From contig NWUY0300012644.1 of NCBI GenBank assembly GCA_004151065.3, positions 1-22,367 on the forward strand: a stretch of DNA of 22,367 nucleotides, written 5' to 3'. Positions within the stretch are counted from its first letter, which is position 1, and each line of letters opens with the position of its first letter. Under the pieces are notes generated by a model. It saw only the letters and a list, made by a program, of their open reading frames with translations, did not search any database and was not told the origin of the DNA. Shown here in pieces: positions 1 to 10,299 of the stretch. Both the position numbers and the translations under genes were made by a program. This DNA is from Larix sibirica. Lineage: Eukaryota; Streptophyta; Pinopsida; Pinales; Pinaceae.

Positions 1-179
1 CCCCTCACTTACCTCCTGCTCGGTTCGAAGGAATGAACAAAAAATTGTACTAGTGAAAATTGTAACAGGTTTTAAAGTGGAGTTAATATCTGGGTCAGAT
101 CTTGCCCAGGATATTACAAACTACAAACTCCCGGCGTCTGAGTCTCTGAATCCAAATCAAGGCAGTCCACAGAGGCGCC

Positions 180-1060
180 TCAAAATAAATTAGGGCATTT
201 TGCTTGAATATGTCTCGTTTTCCTACGGCTGAAGCATCTAAAAGGGATTTTAAAGAAATCCAGTCTTTCCCTGAAAGAACGAGCTCCCCAAGTCACCTCC
301 ACTTCTGCCGATAAACCCTTAGACATCTCGAATTCAACCATTCCTCTTTCGAAACGCCTATCCACACCATACAAGGACTTTTTATCCACTCTGATGATTT
401 TTCTTACCACGTTTTCTAGCCCCATAAAGATGTTCTATGTCCATAATTCTATAGGGAAACCTGGTAACAACATCCACACGTGTCTTCTGGATTGTTTTTC
501 CTTCATAGGGTCAAAGGAGATATGTCATCTTTTCAGCACAATAGAACCTTCCTTGAAGAGCCAAATACCCTTAAGTATTTCCTCAATCTGCTCTGGATCC
601 AGAAAAATAAATAGAATCCATTTATTAACCAACAAATTGACACGAGGTGTGTAACCAACAATTGGGACCCAAAATTTGTTCACCCAATCAAGAATTCCCC
701 CCTGGTTCCCAGAGGCAAACTCAATTCATCCCACCAAAGCCCTGTTTGCGAGCATTTCCACCCTATCCAAGTTTGTATCCTTACCAATAACAAAATGGTC
801 CAAACCCTCCTTAGATTTAATCACTTTAAGTCTCCTGCGACAGCGTTCTTTCTCCCCAAACAAACCTCGTCTCGTTACAGCGTGGTGGCCTTTAGTTTCC
901 CAGTTCTCCTCCCGCCCATTATCGCTGCACTTCTGCTTAGTAGAGCCTAAAGGTCGAGACCCCACGTCATGCAATAATTGAGAGTCCCCGACAACTGGTG
1001 GCTTAACTTAACCCGACTCATCCTTAGATCCAGTTAGAACAGGTGAAAAGCCGCTGCCAC
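180..1060 (-). pseudogene. LINE A ORF1 relic (DUF4283 plus degenerate zinc knuckle)
   Basis: ORF1 of plant L1 LINEs is a nucleic-acid-binding protein that packages element RNA. Conceptual minus-strand translation gives the typical order: a charged N-terminal region (974-726), a DUF4283-like middle in more than one frame with several stops (about 725-426), then an open piece at 425-180. That last piece ends in the usual 'FERGMVEFEMSKGLSAEVEV' block followed by a zinc knuckle starting at KIPFRC. The knuckle should be C-x2-C-x3-GH-x4-C. Here the second Cys and the Gly are both Arg (RCFSRRKTRHIQAKC), so zinc binding is probably lost. Frameshifts and stops make this a pseudogene. The start codon is uncertain. 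Confidence 0.75.
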
Positions 1061-1292
1061 GCGTCCTTAAAAAGTGTAGATTACATTTTTCAGAAAAGGA
1101 ACACCTTCTAACAAAAGGACTAAAGAGAACCCAAAAAAGTGCAAAACCACATGAAAGAAGTAACTAGATCTTGCACGAAAACCTCCAAAAGAAAACCCCG
1201 ATGAAGAAAAACAAAAAGGACCAAACTCAAACCACTAAGGATCAAAGGGGACAAAGAAACCAATTCAACTAACCGAAAGGAAAAAGACTGAA

Positions 1293-1301
1293 AAACCCTA
1301 G
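1293..1301 (+). promoter_or_regulatory. Telo-box-like motif in the LINE A 5'UTR
   Basis: The sequence AAACCCTAG reads here and again at 1454-1462. On the LINE strand both read CTAGGGTTT. AAACCCTA (telo-box) is known in promoters and leaders of many plant translation-related genes. Two copies 161 bases apart inside a LINE 5' region could be part of its internal promoter, but single short motifs also occur by chance. Confidence 0.3.
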
Positions 1302-1453
1302 AAGCAAGAACGAAAAGAGGGGTAGCAGCAGGAAGGCTTAATTCCCACTTTTTTCTCTTGGTTGGTACTGGGCTGATCCAAAGAATCAGCTTGACTCCAA
1401 GTCCTGCTGCATACAAACTCCAATCATCCTGCCGGATTTCTTAGGAAATCTTC

Positions 1454-1462
1454 AAACCCTAG
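1454..1462 (+). promoter_or_regulatory. Second telo-box-like motif in the LINE A 5'UTR
   Basis: Exact AAACCCTAG, close to the inferred 5' end of LINE A. See the copy at 1293-1301. The assignment as a regulatory site is inference. Confidence 0.3.
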
Positions 1463-1480
1463 CTTCCCTGCCATCAATTC

Positions 1481-1734
1481 CTCCATACTTATCATCAAAG
1501 TGTGTTTGATGTGGTTCACTTTTTTTTTAAATGTGGTTTACCATTTATTAGAGGGATACTCCACTGGTATATGTTCCAACACCTAATATTCCAACATGAG
1601 AATCAAGGTATGGCCATATTTACATAATTGATACATTTATTACAAAGGGGATCAACAAGGGCATCATGTCACTTACACGAATTGAACCTGAGTGGGGAGG
1701 GTTACAATCAATCCTCCCATGCACCCAATCTACA
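1481..1734. other. Gap: AT-rich DNA between LINE A and the CACTA relic
   Basis: No gene recognised. It contains a T run near 1521 and a short imperfect repeat of TGTGGTT at about 1509 and 1533. The CACTA 3' terminal inverted repeat was looked for by eye and not found. Confidence 0.5.
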
Positions 1735-3300
1735 TTAGTCTTTAAATGCTCTCAATATGGAAGTTCATAAAATAAAAATTTCCTTTCAATCTTAATGGGC
1801 ATTTTCTTAATATAGTTAGTGAAAAATTCAAGATAATTGAACATAGGTTCCCCATTTGAATTGTACATTTTTGTAATTTGATCCTTCTCTTTTTCATATG
1901 TCCTAGGTCATTTTGCTAATGTCATATTTCAAGTCTCTAAGTTCTCTCTAGTTTACCATTGAAAGCAAATGTTGCTATTCTATAAGGGTGGCCTTTTGGG
2001 AGAAATACCCTCGAGTGGTGACACACCGACCTTTCTAGATGGTTGGACCACCTAGGTTTTATAAAAGTTATGCAAGATTTGCATCCACAATACCTTTTTG
2101 TAACAAGGCTTGAGATGTTTTTGTGTATGAAACACATTAGCACTTAAGATGACAATTGCAACAAGTTAAGTAGGTTTAATAACACTATGGATATAAAAAA
2201 ATCAATCAACATGCTTACCGAAGCAAATTTCTAGTCCTAGATAATCATCCATGGTGTACATACATACACCATACAACATACAATACCTCTCTATTGGGAT
2301 GAGTCTCGATATTTTTTTATATGCATCCCTTCTCATAATTGCTTCAGTTCATTTATCAATGGTTGGAAATATCAATTCTCTTCACTTGTCTTCAACTAGT
2401 AACTAGAAAAGCCAAGATCATGAGATGTTCATTATTCACAAACAACCATGGTTGTTACTAATCTCTACCACTAGTCAAACATCATAATTGGTGCTTTGGA
2501 GGTATTACATGTTAACTTCATCCATGGCTATGCTCAATTGAGGGCTTTGTACCTCATCCTTGAATTTTATCGGGCCATGTATCCTCTATATGCTTCATGG
2601 CTATTGAATCTATTGGAATCCACATAAATCTTGTCTCACTTCTATGTGAGGCATCCCAAGCCTACAACACAACTAAGTCTTTTCAATGAAATATCCTTTG
2701 AATCATTGGGATTATAAGCGTGCGCCTCAATATCTTATAAGGAGGACTAGGTGCCTCACCCTTTTTATTTTTTATACTTGTTATGTCCACATTCTAGGCA
2801 TATCTCTTTATCCACATATTTTCCTTTGTAAAAAATACAATCATTTGAACGAGTTTATATGATATGCACTTAACATCCAAGCTTTTTAAGCAACTGCTTT
2901 ACCTCTTCACAACTATTAGGAAGAACATTATCATCACTCAAAAGTACCTTACCTTTGAATAACCTGTAATTAGTGGGAAATATAAGTGTACATTGCCATT
3001 AAGTACATGTAATATTATTTTTCATTAATGATTGTGTGACAAGCCTCATTAAAAATAAAGGGGAATTAATAGTTTGATACCTCTGTAGTGCCAATAAACA
3101 TGTTTATGAGATATCATGCATTTCTTTCAAGCTGTACAATAACATTGATGTCCCTATTTGGATAGACCTCGCCATCTCCAAAGAGAGGGATGGTGGAAGA
3201 ATATTTTAGGCTTTCAAATAAGATGTCAACAACATAGGCATCATTGCCTAGCTCATCTAGTTGGAATGCATTTAATGACCTTCCCTCCATGGCATGTGTA
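1735..3300 (-). pseudogene. CACTA (En/Spm) TNP2-type transposase relic
   Basis: TNP2 is the DDE-type transposase of plant CACTA elements (Transposase_21 family). Minus-strand translation in shifting frames follows the family order from N to C terminus. A 'DAYVVDILFE' block lies at about 3240-3205, then EEVKQLLKKLG at about 2915-2880. Next comes the Cys motif SNDCIF...ICLECGHNKYK (about 2850-2770) and the PYKILRRTLIIPMIQRIFH block (about 2750-2690). IDSIAMKHIEDTWPDK follows, then QPWLFVNNEHLMI (about 2450-2410), FQPLINELKQL (about 2370-2330), TMDDYLGLEI (about 2250), a SVCHHSRVFLPKGHPYR block (about 2040-1980) and FYELPY-stop-EHLK (about 1780-1745). Many stops and frameshifts are present and parts are missing, so it cannot encode an active enzyme. 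About 150 bases near 2960-3110 do not match the family. No terminal inverted repeats were identified. Confidence 0.85.
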
Positions 3301-3775
3301 TCTCATAAGAAACCATCCACACCAACCTATGTATCATTGTATTTGTCCTTAACATGTGAAAAACTAGTGTTAATTTAGACATTATGGATTGGCAACTCAG
3401 GACATAGTGGGAATTGAATAGGTGGTTGATTCAACCATGCTTGGTATGCTTCCTCTCCAAGNCTTCCTCTCCAAGTTGCGCTCATTTAATAGCCTTCTCT
3501 CAACATCATAGTGGAGTGCAACAATTGATGGTAGACACGTCGCATGTCATGCAATTCCTAATCGCAACAATGTTGACCCTAAATTGATAATACTGGTAAG
3601 CACAGTGCATTTAATATATTCAAACACTAGAACAAACATTTATTATAAGCATGGAAATTTTGTTCCAGTACACATGCAAACAACCACTTTATAAAACAAA
3701 TATCAAATTAAGCAGTAAATTTACAATGATTCCATTGAAAATCCAAAAATATAGATTACTCAATGATATTTTTTC
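3301..3775. other. Gap: unassigned DNA containing the only ambiguous base
   Basis: No gene recognised on either strand. Minus-strand peptides here do not clearly fit the N-terminal domain of CACTA proteins. Position 3462 is 'n', flanked by the same 13-mer on both sides (3449-3461 and 3463-3475), which looks like an assembly join. Confidence 0.5.
3449..3475 (+). repeat. 13-bp direct repeat flanking a single N
   Basis: CTTCCTCTCCAAG is present at 3449-3461 and 3463-3475 with one undetermined base between. The simplest reading is two contig or read ends that overlap but were joined with an N instead of being merged. Confidence 0.8.
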
Positions 3776-4290
3776 TCACACCCCAGGGGCATCTAAAGGT
3801 AGTGTCAATGCAAGCTGCCTTTCATGAGTAGTTAGTGGTCTTCAGAAATTGTAGTTTATCAACAACTTGTCACCGAGAGATAAATTATTTATTGCATGCA
3901 GAACAACAAATCTAGATGCCTTCCATTTCATAATCCCTTGTCATTGTAGTGTTCCGCAAATGAACAATTGGCACACAACAATGAGAATCTACAACTATTT
4001 ATAAACTCTGCTATGTTGCCATCAATGCATGGACAACCATCTATATATAACATATTCTTCATGTTAAAGTTTTTGGAAGCATAATCGTTCATGCACATAC
4101 TATACATGGAAATGTTATGTTTGTATTTAAAAATATTAAAGTAATCATACGTGTCCCCCAAGTTGTTCCCTCTCACTCTCGCTTGGAATCTTAATGCCGA
4201 GGCATGCAAGAGCACCTTCATGTGCCAGTTTAGAACTTTGAGCTAGCATTTGGGCCAAAGGGGTTCCCTCGTTTTTCCTAAAAAAATTGA
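3776..4290 (-). pseudogene. SET-domain-like gene fragment
   Basis: SET domains are protein-lysine methyltransferase domains. A minus-strand open piece (4221-3928) holds YIDGCPCIDGNIAEFINSC followed by ANCSFAEHYND. This resembles the SET 'xxGNxARFINHSCxPNC' core, but with the NHSC-PNC motif altered. After a frameshift at about 3930 the reading continues as KWKASRFVVLHAINNLSLG, then GDKLLINYNF (about 3873-3844). That resembles the second SET motif, G-(D/E)-E-L-x-x-x-Y. An in-frame stop follows, then RPLTTHERQLALTLPLDAP to a stop at 3776-3778. The upstream end is unclear beyond about 4290. It lies on the same strand as, and about 480 bases upstream of, the CACTA transposase, which could mean gene capture. 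The exact SET subfamily cannot be named. Confidence 0.65.
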
Positions 4291-7200
4291 ACTAAATTGT
4301 CCCACTAGAACAACTTTATTTAATGAAGTTCAAATTGGATATATTTCAGGGGTGAGATGGTGAATGATGTTGGATCTACAATTTATTTAAAGAAAAATAT
4401 AAAGATTTTTGAGTTATTTTTTTGGGATGACCTTTTGAACCATGGGCACCATGATCTAAATTTGCTTCACAAATAACTCACATAAAAATAAACAATACAT
4501 GCTAAGGAGGAGGTTGAACTACTTTCCTAGAACATTTATTTGACAAAAAATCAAATGGGTAGACAAGCATAGATCCATTGGTTCATTTAACACCACGTAA
4601 GATGGAAAATGAAGAGGGAAATACAAATAACTTGCTTGAATCTATTATTTCATCAATGGACACAATCTAAGTTCTAAATACAAATTAAACCCAACAACTC
4701 ATTTATAACATAGCATCTCTAGCTGTGGGGATGATTCAATCTCAATCCAAAAACCACTATTTGTTTAAGGTTACTATGGCACCAAAGGAGACTGTAAAAT
4801 CTCAGTATTGGGCATTACTATCTCTCTTTCATATTTTATTTGCTCATATAATTCTTACAAAGAGATAGAAAGAAAGAAAATAAGTAGAAAAAGAATAAAG
4901 AGAAAGAAATAAAATAAGTTTAAAAAGAAGAATGTTACATGTTATTGCATAATAGTGATAAGCGCAAATATTCATTTTATGATGGCTTCTTGCTTGCATT
5001 TTGCCCTCTTTATCTATTCAATTAAACTTGATTTATTTTTCTACACCCATTTATTTGTTATGAGAGGAAAATCCCTCTTATAAGTTGCTTCCAAAATTAG
5101 GTTAGGAGTATGTCTCTAGGTAACCGATGAGGCTCCCTCATTTTTCTTCCCTTTTTTGTTAATGATTTCCTTTTCACTTTGGGATTAATCTTTGCTTTGG
5201 ACTTGCCACTCTTCCCTAATCCCACAAAATTAGGGGCATTTATGTGAAATTATAACCAAAAATGGCTATTTTATAACTGTGATCTATTTCTCCTTCAAAC
5301 ACCACTTATTAAGATGGTGGCCTTTATCAAAGATGAAACTATTAATGAGGACATGAAGAATGTACCCGCTTCTAGATGGCACCTTGGGAGTAAAGGAAAA
5401 ATTGTTACTTGCTTCAAGTTGTTGTGAAAACCTTTGATTAGTGGGAAATATCCCTTATTTGGGTCCCCGTTGGTTCTTCGCCAACCTAGAGGCCTTGTCC
5501 TTTGAATCATGGTTGTCATCATAGCCTGAGAAAATTTTGCATGCAATTCATAAAGCCATCAAAATGGTTTTGGATGGGCCCTAATCCATCATTAATGGAT
5601 TCTTACTTCTTTTAATTTTTGCAAAGCGTCATCTTGCATAGCAATGTGAGCCTTTAGATTAGAGGGTTCGGGCCCATCATAACCATTTGTGACCTCTCTC
5701 CTTACAAACTCTTAATTGATGGTTGAGATGTAAGGGGTGCGATTTGATGGTGGAAAGAATTTCAAAATCTTCACTCACTACTGCTCAAGTACCTTTCCAA
5801 GTGTTACCATGCCACTAGTGTCTTATTTGGTAGTCTCAATGTGTCATCCATATTCAATATATTTCTATAAGGTACACTTGAGCCTTTGTTCACCATTGTC
5901 TTTCATGGATTTATAAACACACAGAGGCTTGCATATATAACATTTCCATCATTTATTGCTAAAGGACAAAGTCCAACTCAATTCAATTGATGCTATTCAC
6001 TCTTATGGAAATCCAACAAAACTTGAATGATCCTAGCTACATGCATGGATTTTAATTAATATTTACCCATTAATTGTTGGAAACTCAATGTTTATCCTTT
6101 AAAACCATAGGAGTTGGCCACCTTTATGTCACCTTTGAGTTTTTGTGGTACAACTATGTTGAATTTGCTAATTGAGATGTTGACGAATACAGGAGACTGA
6201 TCATATTATAGCTATACTTGGACGAAGGAGTTAGGGTGTATTGGTACTAGGAACCAACAGAGCAAGCCATCACGATAGACCCTTTGCACCTATACTAGTG
6301 ATAGACCCTTTGTACTATCTATTGAAGGTGGTCGAAAAAATAAACTTGGTCATTTGCATAAATTAGGTTATGGTGGTAGTTTGTCTAATGCTTCTAAGTT
6401 GAGGAAGACCTACAAGTTGCACCCATGTTCTATGACTATTGCTACTGCTAGGTTGGAGGAAAAATTGGACTAACTAGTAAAAAACACATTGGTTGTGAAG
6501 AAAGTTGTGTGCAGGAATAGACTTCTTCTAGGAATCCCTCGAGTTGGAGTCTATGCTTGTTACACAACATATCCTATTGAATTAAGCCAAAAAAATCCCT
6601 TTCAACAAATGTATATTTCCATTATCTTCTTTCTCTTTGTTTATTAAAACTACGTGGCTAAACGTGACCTTGCTTTACAAATGTAATGGACCTTTCATAT
6701 ATATGAAGAAGAATTCCCTAATAAGAGTTTATGTGCTTTCATATCTTTTGTAGTAGCATCATGAAATGACTATCTACATGAGTATTTGTTTTAATTGTTT
6801 TTAAATGTTCTATTCCATTGCCTTTGCTCAAACATGTTACTTTGAAAGTGATTTATCTCTTAATAGGATATTTTCACGGATATTATGAATCAAAGCATGT
6901 CCATGAGACACATTATTCAATAATAACAACAATAATTTGGAACTACTAAAATTATTTTTCTTCTATAGAGCACCTAAATTGAAATATCATGTCACATCAT
7001 GTATATGTCTTTGCTTGGCATGACTTATTCCTGGGCATGCTTGGGATGTGGGATTTGGTGTATGCAACTATGTTTTCACCATGTACATATAATGGCATTG
7101 TGAATGACACCCAAGGATACATAAGATTGACCACCCTACCGACTTCTACACTCTTGGAAAATATAACCTCTAGGAAAACCAAGCTAATAATATGTAGTTA

Positions 7201-7329
7201 TGTATTGGCATTATTTTGAACATTTTCTCGCTCTGTGATCATGACAATGTTTTTTCAACGGAACCGTGCCCTATGGATTTTAGGCCAACCTTCTACTTTT
7301 ACAATCAGTTCTTACCAATTTGGATCAAT
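4291..7329. other. Gap: about 3 kb of AT-rich DNA without a recognised gene
   Basis: Several short open frames exist, for example minus 5546-5295 (83 codons) and plus 6989-7219 (76 codons). None shows a recognisable domain, and the 6989-7219 frame is matched by an equally open antisense frame. A purine-rich low-complexity tract lies at 4858-4935. GATAGACCCTTTG occurs twice, at 6274-6286 and 6300-6312. Plus-strand translation near 6330-6480 gives a basic peptide without stops, but no family was recognised. It may belong to the older CACTA/SET block interrupted by LINE B. Confidence 0.5.
4858..4935 (+). repeat. GA/A-rich low-complexity tract
   Basis: About 78 bases composed almost wholly of A and G with occasional T, built from AGAAAGAAA-type words. 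A simple-sequence tract with no coding content. Confidence 0.7.
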
Positions 7330-7341
7330 TAGATAGGCTTC
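7330..7341 (+). repeat. Left target-site duplication of LINE B
   Basis: TAGATAGGCTTC here is exactly repeated at 14372-14383, directly after the poly(A) of LINE B. Allowing five mismatches, the match extends to 23 bases (7330-7352 versus 14372-14394), which would fit an originally longer duplication since diverged. Confidence 0.85.
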
Positions 7342-7463
7342 ATATTATGAAGATGTATTATGGTAGAGGAATGTTTGGGACGAGTTCGGATTTCCTCCAG
7401 TTTTATCAGAACCATGTTTGGTAGGGTAAGTGTGACCTGCTAACGGATCGATTCGGGCGTAGG

Positions 7464-8840
7464 GTGAATGGAGAAGGAGAAGGGGGGGGAGGAGTCCCCT
7501 CCCCGAGGAGAAACTCAGCGGTTGTGGGTAAAGGGAAGGAGAAAAACTCTGACTTGGGGATGGGAGGAGAAGGGTTGAACCTGGAGGTAGAGGAAGGAAA
7601 CAACGACAGTGGTGGAAGGGGATCAGGGAGGTGCATTCCCAAATCGAACTTGATCCCTTAATTGCAGATCAAATCGGAAAATCTTAGGGCAAGGATTGAA
7701 CACATGAAGGAGCACAACCTCATTGGTAAGTTCCTAGGGACTTGGCCTACTGAAAAATACCTATTTAGATGGATCCATGTTGTTTGGAAACCTAAGGGGC
7801 ATTATGATTTGCAGCTGGGTTCTAAGGGGTTTTTTGCCTTTGTGTTTTTTAACATGGAAGACATAGATAGGGTTTTTGAGGGAGGGCCTTATTTCTTATT
7901 TTCAACGGGTTTATTCCTCAATCCACGAAAGGAGAGATTCAATCCAAACAAAGAGGATATAAAAGAGGAGTCGATCTGGATTCGCCTGTACTCACTGCCA
8001 AGTGAATACTGGGAACCTGGAATTCTTGACGATATTGGGAATTCTTTAGGAGACTTCGTGAAGATATCTCAATAGACTAAACTGGTTCGATACACTTCAT
8101 ATGTGAGAATTTGTGTTTATATGGATGTGTCGAACGAACTTCCTGAAGCCATAAACCTAACTTGGGACAATGAAGACTAGCTTCAACCGTTGGATTATGA
8201 GCATATCCCATTCAGGTGTAGGAGGTGCCACGAGTATGGTCACCTTTTCAGGGAGTTCCCTTTGAACAACCCACTGCCCCAGGAGAAATAGAAAGAAGAG
8301 ATTGATGGGGAGGGTTTTACCAAGGTCACTAATAGGAGGAAGCAAGGGCAAAAGGTGCCCGGGGCAAGTTCTCCCACAAAACCCCATACTTCTAATAGTT
8401 TTGAAGTTATGAATCAGCTATCCAAAAATGAGACGAATTTGTAGGATACAAGGAAAAAGGGGGATACTAGTGAGCCACCTAAGGATTTGGGGGGTGGGAG
8501 ACAGAGTAAAAAAGGCATTTAGTTGGATCCAATAGAAGGAGAGCAGGAGGATACGAGTATGACATAATAAGAAGATGAGGACATGGAATTGGGGGAGTTG
8601 AATTTGGATGAGATTGAGCAAGCTTGCTTGAAAAAGGGGGAGGGGTATGTCCCTTATCACCAGGTTCAACTGCTTCAGGAAGCCATCCTCAAATCTTCCA
8701 AGGCCAAAACATTGGGGATTAAAGGAGGCAACCTCAAAGAAAACAAAAGAAAATACAAGGAAGGTCCAGACAAAAGGGGAAGGAGAATCAATATGCAAAG
8801 AATAGCAGAGCTCAAGACCAAATTGGTACACTCGAGCTAG
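7464..8840 (+). pseudogene. LINE B ORF1 (DUF4283, zinc-knuckle RNA-binding protein)
   Basis: One frame of 459 codons runs the whole length without any frameshift but with eight in-frame stops. These are at 7659, 8073, 8178, 8289, 8442, 8520, 8565 and 8568, five TAG and three TAA. Domains in order: a Gly/Glu-rich N-terminus; DUF4283 from about 7670 to 8150 (HNLIGKFLGTWPTEKYLFRW, then IWIRLYSLPSEYWEPGILDD); a zinc knuckle at 8217-8258 (CRRCHEYGHLFREF) whose last Cys has become Phe; a charged tail. The start at 7464 is the first ATG of the frame. The product would bind element RNA in the retrotransposition particle. The lack of indels contrasts with ORF2. Confidence 0.88.
7486..7504 (+). other. 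GC-rich hairpin at the start of LINE B ORF1
   Basis: GGGGAGG (7486-7492) and CCTCCCC (7498-7504) are perfect complements around a 5-base loop, inside a G-rich stretch beginning with a run of eight G at 7482. It stands out against the AT-rich window. It could affect translation or reverse transcription, but no function is shown. Confidence 0.4.
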
Positions 8841-8887
8841 TACCCGACAATCAAGGCATATTTATCTACTCTTAAGAAGGTTTCCCA

Positions 8888-9560
8888 ATGATGGTTTTAT
8901 CGTGAAATATTAGGGGAGCGAGTTGGTTAGGATCTTAAGGAAGAATATTAGTAAGGAAAGACCAATGGTTTTATTTATCCAAGAAACCAAATGTTCTGGT
9001 GAGGTAATGAAAGCCATATCAAGGAAAGCATGGAAAGGTAGTTAAGTAATAGCAGTGGATTCCATGGGGGCTACTGGGTGTCCAGCTATCCTATGGTACC
9101 CGAAGGCAATAAGGTTATCAAATTTTTTAGCTTCTTTGAGATTTATAGCAGCGGATTTCCAGCTTATTGAATTTTCTATTTAGGGGGTTTTGATGAATGT
9201 GTATGGGCCCCAGATCCACTCCCCAAAGCATAGATTTTTGAGATCCATGGAAAAACGAAAGAATTGGGTTAATGAGAAACATTGGATACAACCAGTTAGG
9301 AATTCCGAGACCTCATCCAAAAAATGAAACTAGTGGACATGGAAATGGGTAACCAAATGCTCACATGGAATAACATGCAATGAGAAGAGAGAGATATAAC
9401 TTCAAGGTTTGACCAATTCTTGATTTCTAAATCAATTTTAACAAATGGCAGTGAAACAATTGCTATGGTGCTGCCAGCAGCAGGATCATATCACTGGCCA
9501 ATCAATCTATCCTGGACTTGGGAGGAGGGCCTTTGGAGGCGTCCATTCATATTTGAACAA
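8888..9560 (+). pseudogene. LINE B AP-endonuclease domain with catalytic losses
   Basis: The exonuclease-endonuclease-phosphatase fold is visible as VLFIQETKCSGEVM (catalytic Glu kept), then AILWYP, VLMNVYGPQ, and a final AAGSYHWPI. Family members carry a GGDFN motif between the KHWI stretch (about 9280) and the later MLTWNN stretch. Here the two are separated by only a few residues in shifted frames, so the GGDFN region is deleted. The terminal motif should read SDHWP and is SYHWP, losing the catalytic Asp. Both changes would abolish target nicking. Confidence 0.75.
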
Positions 9561-10299
9561 TTTTGGTTCACTCATCCATACTTCAAGAAAACGGTTAAGC
9601 AATGGTCGGGAGAAGAATAGGTGCAACACATAACTTGTATGTACCAATTCCAACAAAAGCTCAAATCAATTAAGGTGAAACTGAGGACGTGGAATAAGGA
9701 GGTCTTTGGTAACATATTCCAAGATAAGAAACGCTTAGAGGAGAGATTGGAGGAGATTCAAGTCAAGGCATGCGAGAGGGATATGATGAGGGTCTCTGCT
9801 TCGAGGAAAGACAAGTCATAGCCCAAGTTGATGCTAGGGAGCAACAAGAGGAAATCCTCTGGAAACAAAAGTCCATGAATCAATGGATTAAGGAAGGAGA
9901 GCATAATACTTCCCTTTTTCATCATTTTACAGTGCAACATAGGCATAGGAACCGAATTGCATTGCTCAAATCTGAAAATAGCGAGAGACTGGAAACTAGG
10001 AAGGAAATTAAAGAAGAATTCGTAAGACACTTTAAGGAGCCAATGAAGGAACTAACTCAGGATAGGACTGAGGACATTGTTAGAGTCACCCAACACATTC
10101 CTACATTGGTGACTCAAGCTCATAATGAATTGTTAGTGAGGCTGGTGGAGATGGGAGAAGTCAAGGAAGTTGTTAATCAAATGGAAGAGGAAAAGGGCTC
10201 ATCTCTGGATGGCTTCACGGTCAATTTATTCCACCATTTCTGGGATATTATCAAGGAGGAAGTGCTACAGATTGTGGAGAACTCTAGGGAAACGGGGGA

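Larger units (their letters stand above)
1..1480 (-). mobile_element. LINE A: 5' portion of an L1-type retrotransposon, cut by the left edge
   Basis: Read on the minus strand, the segment starts with a pyrimidine-rich stretch (about 1480 down to 1060) that looks like a LINE 5' untranslated region. It continues into a broken ORF1 with DUF4283 and zinc-knuckle remains (about 1060 to 180). The order matches plant L1-type LINEs. ORF2 and the 3' tail would lie left of position 1, so no target-site duplication can be tested. The 5' boundary is soft: sequence resembling the 5'UTR persists to about 1440-1490, and beyond it the DNA changes to AT-rich flank. The element abuts the truncated C-terminal end of the CACTA transposase. 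Confidence 0.75.

Noticed and set aside
676-981. 101-codon plus-strand open frame
   Set aside because: Antisense to the LINE A ORF1 relic, which carries the family motifs.
6989-7219. Small open frames on both strands (76 and 61 codons)
   Set aside because: Both strands are equally open over the same interval, with no recognisable motif and no flanking signals. Most likely chance.
1481-7329. CACTA terminal inverted repeats or Helitron ends
   Set aside because: No convincing CACTA-type termini and no paired end structures were found by eye, so the limits of the transposon carrying TNP2 and SET were not drawn.
8418-8831. 137-codon minus-strand open frame, hydrophobic
   Set aside because: Exactly antisense to the LINE B ORF1 tail. 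The hydrophobic composition is the mirror of a charged coding strand.
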